A DNA stretch of 13,723 nucleotides from Streptomyces cellulosae. GTDB lineage: Bacteria > Actinomycetota > Actinomycetes > Streptomycetales > Streptomycetaceae. Positions 1 to 6,961 of this stretch are shown one piece after another. The translations under genes and the position numbers were made by a program. The notes under the pieces were generated by a model, which saw nothing but the letters and a program-made list of their open reading frames with translations, made no database searches and was not told where the DNA came from. Within the stretch, counting starts at the first letter, position 1. The number at the start of each line of letters is the position of its first letter. The stretch is taken from positions 1-13,723 of the forward strand of contig NZ_JOEV01000092.1 of NCBI RefSeq assembly GCF_000721105.1, written 5' to 3'.

Positions 1-1
1 G

Positions 2-1900
2 AAGCATCACTGGTACGAGGTCGGCCACTGGGTGAAGTCGTTCGTGTGGGACGGCCTGATCGTGGACGGCATCTGGGGCACCATCAAGGGTCTGGGCACG
101 CTGGTCGGCTTCGGCGGCTGGGACGCGATGGGCCAGGCATGGAAGGGTCTGGCGCAGCTGGCGACCGGTCTGGCGATCTCCTCGATCCCGGGTCTCAGTA
201 CGGCTTTCTGGGCGCTGCCGGACGACAAACTCCCGTCCTGGATCCGTGATTCGCGTACGGCGATGAAGGAGACCGGCAAGGCACTGGTCGCCTGGGACGA
301 GTGGGGCAAGAACCCCGGCCGCGCGGCCGGTGCGGTCACCTTCAACGTCCTGACGACCGTGTTCACGGGTGGTGCGGGCGGCGCGGCGGCGGGCGCCGGC
401 AAGGCGGGCGCGGTGGCCAAGGTGCTGTCGGTCGCCGGGAAGGCGGGGAAGGTCATCGACCCGATGACCTACATCGCCAAGGGCGCGGGCGCGGGCCTGT
501 CGAAGATCGGCGACATCGCCAAGGGCCTCAAGGGCGTCGGCGCGATCGACATCCCGACGCTGCCGGAGGGTGCGTTCACCCTGCCCGAGGGCGCTTTGAA
601 GCTCCCGGACGGCACGGTGCGGTTGCCCGAGGGCACGGCGATCCCGGAGGGCGCGACGCGGCTGCCGGACGGCAACATCCAACTCCCGCACGACACCCCG
701 GTCCTGCCGGCGGGCACGACGAAGCTGCCGAGCGTGGAGGGGTCTCCGGCCCAGTACATGGACGGCGAGGGCAACCTCCTCGACCAGCACGGCAACGTGG
801 TCGACAGCGTCGGCAACGCACCCACGGACGTGGTCGACAAGGGGACGTCCGGAAACCCGGCGTCCGGCGCGGATGTGCCGCGCGTGGACTCCCCGGTCAA
901 GGAACCGGCGCTGGTGGGCGCGGGCGCCCACAACGTGGACCCGGCGGGCCAGTCGGTGAAGCTGGGCAACAGTCTGGACACCAACCCCGGCGACATGGGC
1001 CGGGTTGGGGAGGAGGTGCCCACGACATCGGCGGTGCACGCAGGCGCTGAGACGCCCACCGTCCACGCCGGCGGAGACCTGCCGGGTGGGACTGCTGGAA
1101 GCCATCTCCCTGGTGGCAGCGCCGACCATATGCCGGGCGGAACAGCTCACGAGCACGGTGCGAGCCCGTCTGCCGGTCATGAACCGCCGACTGGTCATGG
1201 GGGCGAGCACAACGGCAGTCACACTTACCAGCCTGAAGGCCACGGTCAGGAAATCCCCGGCGGCGGCAACGAGCAGCCAGCGACCGACGGCCACACTGGT
1301 GGGCCTGCCAACGGTGGCCATGACGGTCCGGCCACCCTTGGGGATGGGCCGAATGGTCCTGATGGTGGCACGGGAGCGGATCTCCCCCGGGGGAACGATC
1401 CGTTGCCCGAAATGACGCCGGAAGAGCGTACGGCACACTGGCAGCACCTGGAGGAGGTCGAACAGCGCAGTCCAGAAGATTTTGACGCTTTGCAGCGCGA
1501 CCCGGACAAGAATGGCGGAATATCGGAACCCTCGAAAGATGAAGGCCGTGTGGGGCTGGACCTTCGGGAGCAGCAGCGGCTACCCGAAGACATCCAACGG
1601 CCCAATGAGGCGGACCGCGGTGAGTTCTACTCACCAAGCACTGGCCGATACTATGACATCAAGGGAGTGCACTCGGACTGGCCCCCGTTCAACAATGTTC
1701 GCGACAAGTCGCAACCATTCCGCGGTGCGTATGATCCGGAGAATAACGGGCGATGGGTCAGTAAACTTCATGAGCAGATCGTCGGGAAGGGGAGAATTGT
1801 CATCCTGGACCTCAGAAATGCGAATCAGGCGGCGATCGACGACGTGAAGGAAATTGTCGAAAAGAATGGCTGGGGAGACGATGTCATCTGGTACCCGTAA
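2..1900 (+). CDS. Polymorphic toxin, C-terminal 632 aa (5' end outside window)
   Basis: The frame is open from the first bases, so the GTG at 32 is probably internal and the gene starts upstream. Four segments can be read. First comes a hydrophobic, Gly/Ala-rich part (about nt 32-550) typical of actinobacterial WXG100-pathway effectors, with a TAFWALPDDKLPSWIRDSR block. Second is a linker of eight or nine LPxG-type heptads (560-730). Third is a Gly/His/Pro-rich spacer (about 1000-1390). Last is a C-terminal tip (about 1560-1897) with E (1622), YYDIKG (D 1655, K 1661) and VILDLR (1799-1816). The E...D-x-K arrangement followed by a strand ending in LDLR recalls small nuclease toxins such as the CdiA C-terminal RNase/PD-(D/E)XK types; this is inference. 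No membrane anchor or catalytic motif was seen elsewhere. It overlaps the next gene by 20 nt, as expected for a toxin-immunity pair. Base composition falls in the tip, suggesting a swapped cassette. Confidence 0.75.
   Translation, partial: KHHWYEVGHWVKSFVWDGLIVDGIWGTIKGLGTLVGFGGWDAMGQAWKGLAQLATGLAISSIPGLSTAFWALPDDKLPSWIRDSRTAMKETGKALVAWDEWGKNPGRAAGAVTFNVLTTVFTGGAGGAAAGAGKAGAVAKVLSVAGKAGKVIDPMTYIAKGAGAGLSKIGDIAKGLKGVGAIDIPTLPEGAFTLPEGALKLPDGTVRLPEGTAIPEGATRLPDGNIQLPHDTPVLPAGTTKLPSVEGSPAQYMDGEGNLLDQHGNVVDSVGNAPTDVVDKGTSGNPASGADVPRVDSPVKEPALVGAGAHNVDPAGQSVKLGNSLDTNPGDMGRVGEEVPTTSAVHAGAETPTVHAGGDLPGGTAGSHLPGGSADHMPGGTAHEHGASPSAGHEPPTGHGGEHNGSHTYQPEGHGQEIPGGGNEQPATDGHTGGPANGGHDGPATLGDGPNGPDGGTGADLPRGNDPLPEMTPEERTAHWQHLEEVEQRSPEDFDALQRDPDKNGGISEPSKDEGRVGLDLREQQRLPEDIQRPNEADRGEFYSPSTGRYYDIKGVHSDWPPFNNVRDKSQPFRGAYDPENNGRWVSKLHEQIVGKGRIVILDLRNANQAAIDDVKEIVEKNGWGDDVIWYP
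560..730 (+). repeat. LPxG heptad repeat in toxin linker
   Basis: Within the toxin gene the protein reads as consecutive units of about seven residues: LPEGAFT, LPEGALK, LPDGTVR, LPEGTA, IPEGATR, LPDGNIQ, LPHDTPV, LPAGTTK. The L/I-P-[ED/H/A]-G core is held while the last three residues vary. This is a low-complexity linker, probably beta-helical or extended, between the secretion-associated front and the toxic tip. Confidence 0.85.
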
Positions 1901-2516
1901 GGGGTGGACTCCCGCCGGATTGCCACAGAACGAGATCGCCGCTCAGAGGCTGCGGGAGTGGCTTGAGGGGGAGGGTGGACTCGACGCTGTCGGGCTTGAC
2001 TTCAGCGGTGCGGACCTCTCGTATGGTGACTTCTCCGAGTCGTGGTTCACCGACGCGAAACTCATGAACGTGAGACTCGTCGAGGCGGAGCTTTATCGTT
2101 CGGATGCCCAGGGGGCAGACCTCACGGGAGCTGATCTCAGGGGCGCTTCTCTCGTGCGAGTCAACCTGGATGACGCCATTCTGCGAAACGCGATTCTGGA
2201 TGCCGCGAACTTGGTAAAAGCTTCTTTTTACGCCGTCGACGCTTCAGGCGCAAGTTGTCGCGGTACGCGTTTCGCTGGCGCTTCGCTGTTGGGTGTTGAC
2301 TTTCGATCGGCTGATCTCCGTGATTCTTTTTTCGATGAGAATTCCTTCCAGGTCACGCTGGATGAGAATACGAAGATCGAAGCGGCGACCGGATCCGTTT
2401 TCGGACCTGCGGTCATTGTCGGTAAAGCGGGATCTCGAGAGCTGTCCGGCGGCGAACTCGAGGAGTGGATGCGCGGCAAGGGTGGAAACGTACGAGTCAT
2501 CAATATGCGTAAATAG
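1881..2516 (+). CDS. Pentapeptide-repeat protein, probable immunity protein
   Basis: A 211-aa protein whose residues 36-157 are tandem pentapeptides of the A(D/N)LxX type (FSGAD, LSYGD, FSESW, LTGAD, LRGAS, LVRVN, LDDAI and so on), which fold as a right-handed quadrilateral beta-helix. A short tail (residues 158-211) follows the solenoid. The ATG at 1881 is chosen over TTG 1854 and ATG 1866 for two reasons: GGGGAG lies just upstream, and a paralogous copy at 7246 also begins MSS and aligns from there. The start lies 20 nt inside the toxin gene, so translation is probably coupled. Position and overlap suggest it neutralises the adjacent toxin. Pentapeptide proteins have other roles, such as DNA gyrase protection, so the function is inferred. 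It is lower in GC than the toxin front half, like the toxin tip. Fragments of related copies lie at 7246 and 10992. Confidence 0.8.
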   Translation: MSSGTRKGWTPAGLPQNEIAAQRLREWLEGEGGLDAVGLDFSGADLSYGDFSESWFTDAKLMNVRLVEAELYRSDAQGADLTGADLRGASLVRVNLDDAILRNAILDAANLVKASFYAVDASGASCRGTRFAGASLLGVDFRSADLRDSFFDENSFQVTLDENTKIEAATGSVFGPAVIVGKAGSRELSGGELEEWMRGKGGNVRVINMRK

Positions 2517-2604
2517 CTTCTGGCGAAGCGCTCTGCGACCCGCCAGGAATCTGGCATTGACATTCGTGGGGAGCGTCACGCCGAAGTGATATGGGTCAGT
2601 TGAC

Positions 2605-2673
2605 TGTACGGCGTTCTGGCTGCTGCCGGACACCAGGTTGCCGGCCCGGAACTGTGATTCGCGGAGCGCGATC
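2605..2673 (+). pseudogene. Remnant of a polymorphic-toxin N-terminal region
   Basis: In the frame starting at TGT 2605 the translation is CTAFWLLPDTRLPARNCDSRSAI. It matches the block STAFWALPDDKLPSWIRDSRTAM of the toxin gene at about 197-265, residue for residue over TAFWxLPDxxLP and DSRxA. The bases also align without gaps. No start or continuation of the toxin frame exists, and at 2674 the sequence passes directly into a piece of gene A. It is a recombination scar from another effector gene. Confidence 0.7.
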
Positions 2674-2831
2674 GACTTCGGCCTGCAACTTGCGCTGGTG
2701 ATCGCTGGGGTCCGTTACATGGAAGTTCCGAGGGCTTTGTCGACCGCCGCCTCAGCGCCGTAAAGCCGAGGGGCGAGCCGTGCCAGCGCTGTGTGAAACG
2801 ATCCCGGTGATCCAGGAGACATCCCTTTGTA
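2674..2831 (+). pseudogene. Degraded 3' end of a gene-A copy
   Basis: This stretch matches the last part of gene A (from GAC at 3945 to its end). Both share GACxTCGGCCTGCAACT, then GCCGTAAAGCCG, and finally GATCCAGGAGACAT next to the start of gene B. The reading frame is interrupted. It forms the first half of a broken A-B junction that precedes the first YwqK-type gene, just as intact A-B precedes the second one. Confidence 0.7.
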
Positions 2832-2985
2832 GGCAGAGGTGAACCAGTTCGACGCATTGTCGGTTGCGGACTTCGACGGGCAGCTGGTGTCGGATGTGGA
2901 CGATGTCGTCCACGAGGCGCTCGACGACCTTCGGCGCTGCGAGCGCGTGCCGCACACCGGTGGGGACGCTTCGGAGTGCATGTGA
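2827..2985 (+). pseudogene. Truncated, start-mutated copy of gene B
   Basis: The TTG at 2827 matches the TTG start of gene B, including the AGGAGA ribosome-binding site upstream, but it is followed at once by TAG. A GTG at 2839 could restart in frame and would give 48 residues. That piece reads QFDALSVADFDGQLVSDVDD and then VVHEALDDLRRCERVP, close to gene B residues 6-40 (RFDALLGTDFDGQPVSDVDD, VIYEALDD). It ends in TGA at 2983, so more than 80% of the gene is missing. It directly precedes the YwqK-type gene at 3016. Confidence 0.7.
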
Positions 2986-3015
2986 CCGCCTGTCTGACGG
3001 CAGCACAGGAAGAGT

Positions 3016-3384
3016 ATGAACCGCATTGATCTCGATGATTCCGACGTAGATCTTGATTACGGTCTGCGGCTCCTGTACCGCGGCGAACCGTTCACGGGGG
3101 AGGTCGAGGAGTATCTCGCGGGACATCGCGTGAGTCTGGTGACCTACAAGGATGGGTTCCGGGACGGCCCGTTCCGCGAGTGGTACAAGAGCGGGGTCCT
3201 TCGCGCAGAGGGAATGATGCGGATGGAGAACCTGTCCGGGGAGTACAAGAGCTGGCACGAGAACGGAGTGCTTGGCATGAAGAAACTCCACAGCGCGGAC
3301 GGCGGAACCCCGCTCTCCCACTGTGAGTGGGACGAGGATGGACGCCCAACCCGGGCTTGGGAGAACATGAGCCCGCAGGGATGA
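3016..3384 (+). CDS. YwqK/MORN-variant family protein, copy 1 (antitoxin or immunity-like)
   Basis: A 122-aa acidic protein with MORN-like turns: GFRDGPFREWYKSGVLRAEG at about residues 50-70 and a second unit reading LSGEYKSWHENGVLGMKK. This layout is typical of the YwqK family (COG2849), annotated as antitoxin/immunity in toxin loci; that role is inferred from family and context. The start has AGGAAGAG just upstream. The stop overlaps the start of gene A as ATGA (3381-3384), so the two are translationally coupled. It is paralogous to the 122-aa protein at 5071-5439, with the same length and the same PQG end. No toxin gene lies beside it, so it may be an orphan immunity gene. Confidence 0.8.
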   Translation: MNRIDLDDSDVDLDYGLRLLYRGEPFTGEVEEYLAGHRVSLVTYKDGFRDGPFREWYKSGVLRAEGMMRMENLSGEYKSWHENGVLGMKKLHSADGGTPLSHCEWDEDGRPTRAWENMSPQG

Positions 3385-4118
3385 CGCCCCCGTCCGACAG
3401 CAAGGGACCCTGGGAGCCGAGTGCCACAGTCGCCGCCCTGCTCTGCCGGAACTTCGACGGCCAGCTCGCCGACCCCGATGACGTCATCAGCGAAGGGCTG
3501 GACGGCGGTTATCAGGAACGTTCCGAGGATCTGAGGAAGGTTCTGCGGGATTCCGGTGAGGATCCCGCTGGGCGCTTTCTGGCCTGCGTCGCGCTGACCC
3601 GCTGGGCGGACGAGGCCGGGTACGAAGCGGTCGCGCAGGCCGCCCGGAGCCCCGAATCGGTGCCATGGCGAGGTGCCTCCCACGACAGGTTCCACGGCCA
3701 GGACGACACCTTCGGGCTGCTCGCCGACGCCGTGGGAAACAGCGACGACATGATCGAAGAGCGCGGCACCCGCACCGAGCGCACGCGGGCCGCGCGAGCG
3801 CTGCTCGCCATCGCGGACCGCGTCCAGTTCGGCCGGCGCATCGGAGCCCTGCTGCGTCCCGATCTCGTGGTGGCCGGCCTTACGGAGATCCAGTCGACGG
3901 TGGATCGCGGCATCGCAAGGCTGGCGGCGGAGCAGCTGCCGTACGACCTCGGCCTGCAACTGGCGCTGATGACCGCTGCGGTCCATCGGGCCGACGCCGC
4001 ATGGGCCTTGGAGGCCGCCAGTCGCCTCATCGCCGTAAAGCCGGGTGAGCGAGCCCTGAGGGAGCTGTGCGAGGCCATCCCGGAGATCCAGGAGACATAC
4101 CGTTGCAGGCAGACGTGA
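3381..4118 (+). CDS. Unknown protein, gene A of the A-B-YwqK unit
   Basis: A 245-aa soluble protein rich in Ala, Leu, Arg and Asp that looks largely alpha-helical, with no signal peptide or membrane segment. I do not recognise the family. The ATG at 3381 overlaps the YwqK stop (ATGA). A GTG at 3327 is open in frame but lies inside the YwqK gene and is less likely. The protein is paralogous to gene B along most of its length. Shared blocks are FDGQ, the DxDDVI segment, RFLACVALTxWA, the AGYxAV helix, a DxTFxxLxxAVGxSDD segment, an ExGTxxxRTxAxRAL helix and a late VxRGxAxLAA helix. Its last 16 nt overlap the start of gene B, whose ribosome-binding site lies inside A. Placement in an immunity-like array suggests an immunity or accessory role; this is inference. 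Confidence 0.75.
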   Translation: MTPPSDSKGPWEPSATVAALLCRNFDGQLADPDDVISEGLDGGYQERSEDLRKVLRDSGEDPAGRFLACVALTRWADEAGYEAVAQAARSPESVPWRGASHDRFHGQDDTFGLLADAVGNSDDMIEERGTRTERTRAARALLAIADRVQFGRRIGALLRPDLVVAGLTEIQSTVDRGIARLAAEQLPYDLGLQLALMTAAVHRADAAWALEAASRLIAVKPGERALRELCEAIPEIQETYRCRQT

Positions 4119-4879
4119 GCCGGTTCGACGCATTGCTGGGGACGGACTTCGACGGGCAGCCGGTGTCAGATGTGGACGACGTCATCTACGAGGCGCTCGA
4201 CGATCCCCGGCACCGCGAACGTGTGCCGGGACTGGCCGGCCTCCTGAACGACGACTCGGCCGTGGCCCGGGAGCGGTTCCTGGCGTGCGTCGCGCTGACG
4301 ACCTGGGCGGAACCGGCAGGGTACGACGCGGTGATCGACGCGGCCCGTGATCCCGAAGGGGCGCCCTGGTACGACATCCTCATCGACCGCAAGTTCTCCG
4401 TGGACAACACCTTCGCGCAGCTGTCGTTGGCCGTGGGCGACAGCGACGACCTGGCGCGGGAGAAGGGCACCTGGGAGCAACGGACGGAGGCATTCCGGGC
4501 GTTGGTAAGGATCGCGGACACGGAATACTTCGACGAAAAGCTCGGAGATCTGCTCGACCTGCGGACTGTCGCCGCCGTTCTTCCCGACATCAGAGAAGTC
4601 GTGGCACGAGGAACCGCGGAACTCGCCGCGTGCCGGTCGCAGAGATTCGACCTGGCGACCCAACTCGTCGACCTGGCCGCGGCGCTGGCACCGGTGAATA
4701 CGACCGCGGCCGTGAGCCTCGCGCAGGACGTGCTGAGCCAGGACGCCGGTCACCGCCCGCTCATCCACGCGGTGGCGATCGTGCAGCGCGCGAATACGCC
4801 CGAGGCTCGCCGGTTCGCCGACTACCTGTCCGCTGTCGGAGACGACGAGGTACGCGCCCGGGTCAAGGAGGCTCCTTGA
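4103..4879 (+). CDS. Unknown protein, gene B of the A-B-YwqK unit (paralogue of A)
   Basis: A 258-aa protein beginning, on the chosen start, with TTG at 4103 (MQADVSRFDALLGTDFDGQP). AGGAGA at 4090-4095 gives a 7-nt spacing to this TTG. An upstream GTG at 4067 has no comparable site and lies deep in gene A. The same AGGAGA-TTG arrangement is kept in the broken copy at 2827. Like A it looks mostly helical and soluble, with RFLACVALTTWAEPAGYDAV near residues 54-75 and DNTFAQLSLAVGDSDD near 95-112. No catalytic motif is evident. The 16-nt overlap with A implies coupled translation and perhaps a heteromeric A-B product. Family not recognised. Confidence 0.72.
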   Translation: MQADVSRFDALLGTDFDGQPVSDVDDVIYEALDDPRHRERVPGLAGLLNDDSAVARERFLACVALTTWAEPAGYDAVIDAARDPEGAPWYDILIDRKFSVDNTFAQLSLAVGDSDDLAREKGTWEQRTEAFRALVRIADTEYFDEKLGDLLDLRTVAAVLPDIREVVARGTAELAACRSQRFDLATQLVDLAAALAPVNTTAAVSLAQDVLSQDAGHRPLIHAVAIVQRANTPEARRFADYLSAVGDDEVRARVKEAP

Positions 4880-4897
4880 GAGTCTTACCGGCGATGA

Positions 4898-5062
4898 GCA
4901 AGCAGGCTCGGTGAGGCGCTGCGAGAACTGGACGCCCGGTACCGGAAGTTGACAATCGAAGACGGCGGTCGAGCCCTTTCCACTGCTTTGATGCAAGAGA
5001 CCGATGACCCGGCTGTCCGGCCCTGGTACTGGCGCCGCCGCCCACTGACACTGCCGTGGTAG
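4898..5062 (+). pseudogene. Short coding fragment between gene B and YwqK copy 2
   Basis: The frame from 4898 (just after a TGA) to the TAG at 5060-5062 reads as plausible protein: LGEALRELDARYRKLTIEDG, then a segment ending AVRPWYWRRRPLTLPW. It has no start codon of its own. The ATG at 4894 (MSKQ...) lies in another frame, and removing one base near 4903-4906 would join the two into a protein of about 55 residues. The stop sits just before the YwqK start. This is either a frameshifted small gene or the tail of a lost gene. I do not recognise it. Confidence 0.4.
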
Positions 5063-5070
5063 TGATGAAC

Positions 5071-5439
5071 ATGCGACGCATCGACATCGACGACGACGGG
5101 GTCGACATCGGCTTCGATCATCGACTGCTCTATGCCGGCGAGCCCTATACGGGGGAGGCCGAGGAGCACCTGGCCGGGCATCTGGTGAGCCGCGTGACTT
5201 ACGCGGACGGGTTCAGGGACGGTCCCTACCGCGAGTGCTACAAGGGCGGCACGCTCAGCGCCGAGGGCGACATGCGCAGGGGATTCGTGTCCGGGGAGTT
5301 CAACCGCTGGCACCCGAACGGTGTCCTGGCCCAGCGAATGATCAACAGCGAGGACGGCAGGACGCCCATCGCCGCATACGAGTGGGACGAGGGAGGGCGC
5401 CCCACCCGGGCCTGGAAGAACACGTCTCCGCAGGGCTGA
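5071..5439 (+). CDS. YwqK/MORN-variant family protein, copy 2 (antitoxin or immunity-like)
   Basis: A 122-aa protein closely parallel to the one at 3016: MRRIDIDDDGVDI against MNRIDLDDSDVDL, GEPYTGEAEEHLAGH, GFRDGPYRECYKGGTLSAEG, VSGEFNRWHPNGVLAQRM, and YEWDEGGRPTRAW before the PQG end. The repeated G-x-x-DGPYRExYxxG turns are MORN/YwqK-like. ATG 5071 is chosen because it gives exactly the length and N-terminus of copy 1. ATG 5065 in the same frame (MNMRRID) is possible, and neither has a strong ribosome-binding site. The YwqK family is linked to toxin loci, but direct toxin neutralisation here is inferred. It is the last gene of the array and faces the HATPase gene tail to tail with 22 nt between them. 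Confidence 0.78.
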   Translation: MRRIDIDDDGVDIGFDHRLLYAGEPYTGEAEEHLAGHLVSRVTYADGFRDGPYRECYKGGTLSAEGDMRRGFVSGEFNRWHPNGVLAQRMINSEDGRTPIAAYEWDEGGRPTRAWKNTSPQG

Positions 5440-5461
5440 CGAGGCCGGGTACTGGTCTCCT

Positions 5462-5887
5462 TCAAGCCGCCTTCAGCTCGCACCACACGTACTTGCCCCG
5501 ATTGCCGTGTCTGCTCAGCGGCTGCCACCCCCACGTGTCGGCGCACGCCCGGACGAGAGCCAGCCCGCGTCCGTCCTCGTGGTCGGCGGCCTGGTCCAAG
5601 GGCCGCGGCGGTTCCGGTGGTTCGGGGTCCGCGTCCCACGCCCCGATCCGCAGCACGCCCACCGACCAGCGCACGCGCAGGGCCGCGGGCCCCTTCGTAT
5701 TCCGCACGGCATTGGAGACCAGCTCGGCGGCCAAGAGTTCGGCGACGTCGACGAGGCTGATCAGTCCGTGCATGGTGAGGATCAGGCGGAGGGTACGGCG
5801 ACTGACGGTGACGGCTCGGAGATCGTTGGGGATGTAGAGGGAGTACTCCCACGGTTCGGGCTCAGGTTCGGCTTCGTTTTCGGGCAT
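5462..5887 (-). CDS. Small HATPase-domain protein (RsbW-like ATP-binding regulator)
   Basis: A 141-aa protein of the GHKL/HATPase_c type common in Streptomyces. The N box is AELLAAELVSNAVRN (E55, N59), the G1 region is IGAWDADPE (D85), and the G2 region is DGRGLALVRACADTWGW (residues 105-121), with a C-terminal GKYVWCEL strand. No histidine-kinase phosphoacceptor domain is present. The start at 5887 (MPENEAEPEPEPWEY) has a good GGAG seven bases upstream; a start at 5950 would add 21 residues without a visible ribosome-binding site. Relatives are anti-sigma or serine-kinase-like regulators. It is divergent from an XRE/DUF5753 regulator and a DUF397 gene, a recurrent actinomycete grouping, so a shared regulatory circuit is likely. 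Confidence 0.85.
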   Translation of the reverse strand: MPENEAEPEPEPWEYSLYIPNDLRAVTVSRRTLRLILTMHGLISLVDVAELLAAELVSNAVRNTKGPAALRVRWSVGVLRIGAWDADPEPPEPPRPLDQAADHEDGRGLALVRACADTWGWQPLSRHGNRGKYVWCELKAA

Positions 5888-6109
5888 GGTGAACTCCGTT
5901 CGGCTGGTGGGGGTGTGGTCGCCGGGCGGTGGCATTGCCGCAGCCGTCATGGCAGGACGGAGTGGTGCGCTTCCGGTGTCCCGGTGTTCCGCAGCGTGTG
6001 CGTCGCGTCACTGACGGTAGACCTTAGATTTAACCTAGAGCAAGCTGGTCCCGTAATCTGACCCCCGAAAGAGCCGACTTTTCCGGCGCGTTGAACGAAG
6101 GAGCGGTCG
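5888..6109. promoter_or_regulatory. Divergent control region between HATPase and XRE genes
   Basis: This 222-nt gap separates two divergent genes. It contains the most AT-rich block nearby (6018-6042, around CCTTAGATTTAACCTAGAG), a likely place for a promoter or for binding of the XRE protein. GAAGGAG at 6097-6103 is the ribosome-binding site of the XRE gene (6-nt spacing). I cannot fix -35/-10 boxes with confidence. Confidence 0.4.
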
Positions 6110-6961
6110 ATGGGGACCAGGCGCGAACCAACAGCACGGCAGATGCGTCTGGCGGTCGAACTGCGCAGGCTCCGGGACGCGGCCGGCCTCAGTGCGCGCG
6201 AGGCGGCAGGACTGCTCGGCGTGAACTCCGTCCAGATCAGTCAGATCGAGTCCGGCATTACAGGAGTGAGCGAGCAGCGGCTTCGCCGCCTTGCGGCCCA
6301 CTACGCGTGTACGGACGAGGCGTTGGTCGATGCCTTGGCGGCGATGGCCACCGACCGGACACGCGGCTGGTGGGAGGAGTACCGAGGCCTTCTGCCTACC
6401 TCGTTCCTGGACCTGTCCGAGCTGGAGCACCACGCCGCTTACCGTTGGGATGTGGACTTCCTGCACGTCCCGGGGCTTCTGCAGACGGAGGACTACAGCC
6501 GGGCACTCTTCTCACGCAGGGTTCCCGAACTTCCCGAGGATGAGCTTGAGTTGCGCGTCCGCCATCGAATGCAGCGGCGGGTCATCCTTGAGAAGCCCCA
6601 CCCGGTGACGTACGAGGCGCTGGTCCATGAGGCAGCGTTGCGGATCAGGGTCGGCGGCAAGGTCACCTCACGCGCTCAGCTTGCCCGCGTCCTGGAGCTC
6701 TCCGAAGCTGAGCATGTAGCCGTACGTGTCATCCCCTTCGACCTGGACGACTTCGCCGACATCACAGCCGCCATGGTGTACGCCGGCTGCGCCGTCCCCA
6801 GGCTGGACACCGTGGTCCGCGACGGCCCGCACGGCACACATTTCATCGACTCCGAAGCCCAACTCGGCGTATACCGAACACTCTTCCGTAGAGTGGAGGC
6901 GATGTCACTCGACCCCGATCGGTCACAAGACTTCATCCACAGGCTGGCCAAGGAACTGTGA
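6110..6961 (+). CDS. XRE-family regulator with DUF5753 domain
   Basis: A 283-aa protein. Residues 10-65 form an XRE helix-turn-helix (LRRLRDAAGLSAREAAGLLG, then VNSVQISQIESG). Residues from about 95 to the end match the DUF5753 ligand-binding-like region (YRGLLPTSFLDLSELE, VPGLLQTEDYSRAL, and an F-I-D-S-x-A-Q-x-x-x-Y motif near the end). The ATG at 6110 has a strong GAAGGAG site. It overlaps the DUF397 gene by four bases (GTGA, 6958-6961), so the two are co-translated. Proteins of this type (for example WhiJ and its paralogues) regulate development or secondary metabolism, usually working with a DUF397 partner. The target here cannot be told. Confidence 0.9.
   Translation: MGTRREPTARQMRLAVELRRLRDAAGLSAREAAGLLGVNSVQISQIESGITGVSEQRLRRLAAHYACTDEALVDALAAMATDRTRGWWEEYRGLLPTSFLDLSELEHHAAYRWDVDFLHVPGLLQTEDYSRALFSRRVPELPEDELELRVRHRMQRRVILEKPHPVTYEALVHEAALRIRVGGKVTSRAQLARVLELSEAEHVAVRVIPFDLDDFADITAAMVYAGCAVPRLDTVVRDGPHGTHFIDSEAQLGVYRTLFRRVEAMSLDPDRSQDFIHRLAKEL

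Noticed and set aside
2520..2546. CTGGCG/CGCCAG inverted repeat after the pentapeptide gene as terminator
   Set aside because: The 6-bp stem has a 15-nt loop and no T run; too weak to call.
5435..5452. 17 of 18 bases match the inside of gene A (3606-3623) just after YwqK copy 2
   Set aside because: Part of the match is the native YwqK end (GCTGACG). The remaining 12 or so GC-rich bases are too few to exclude chance.
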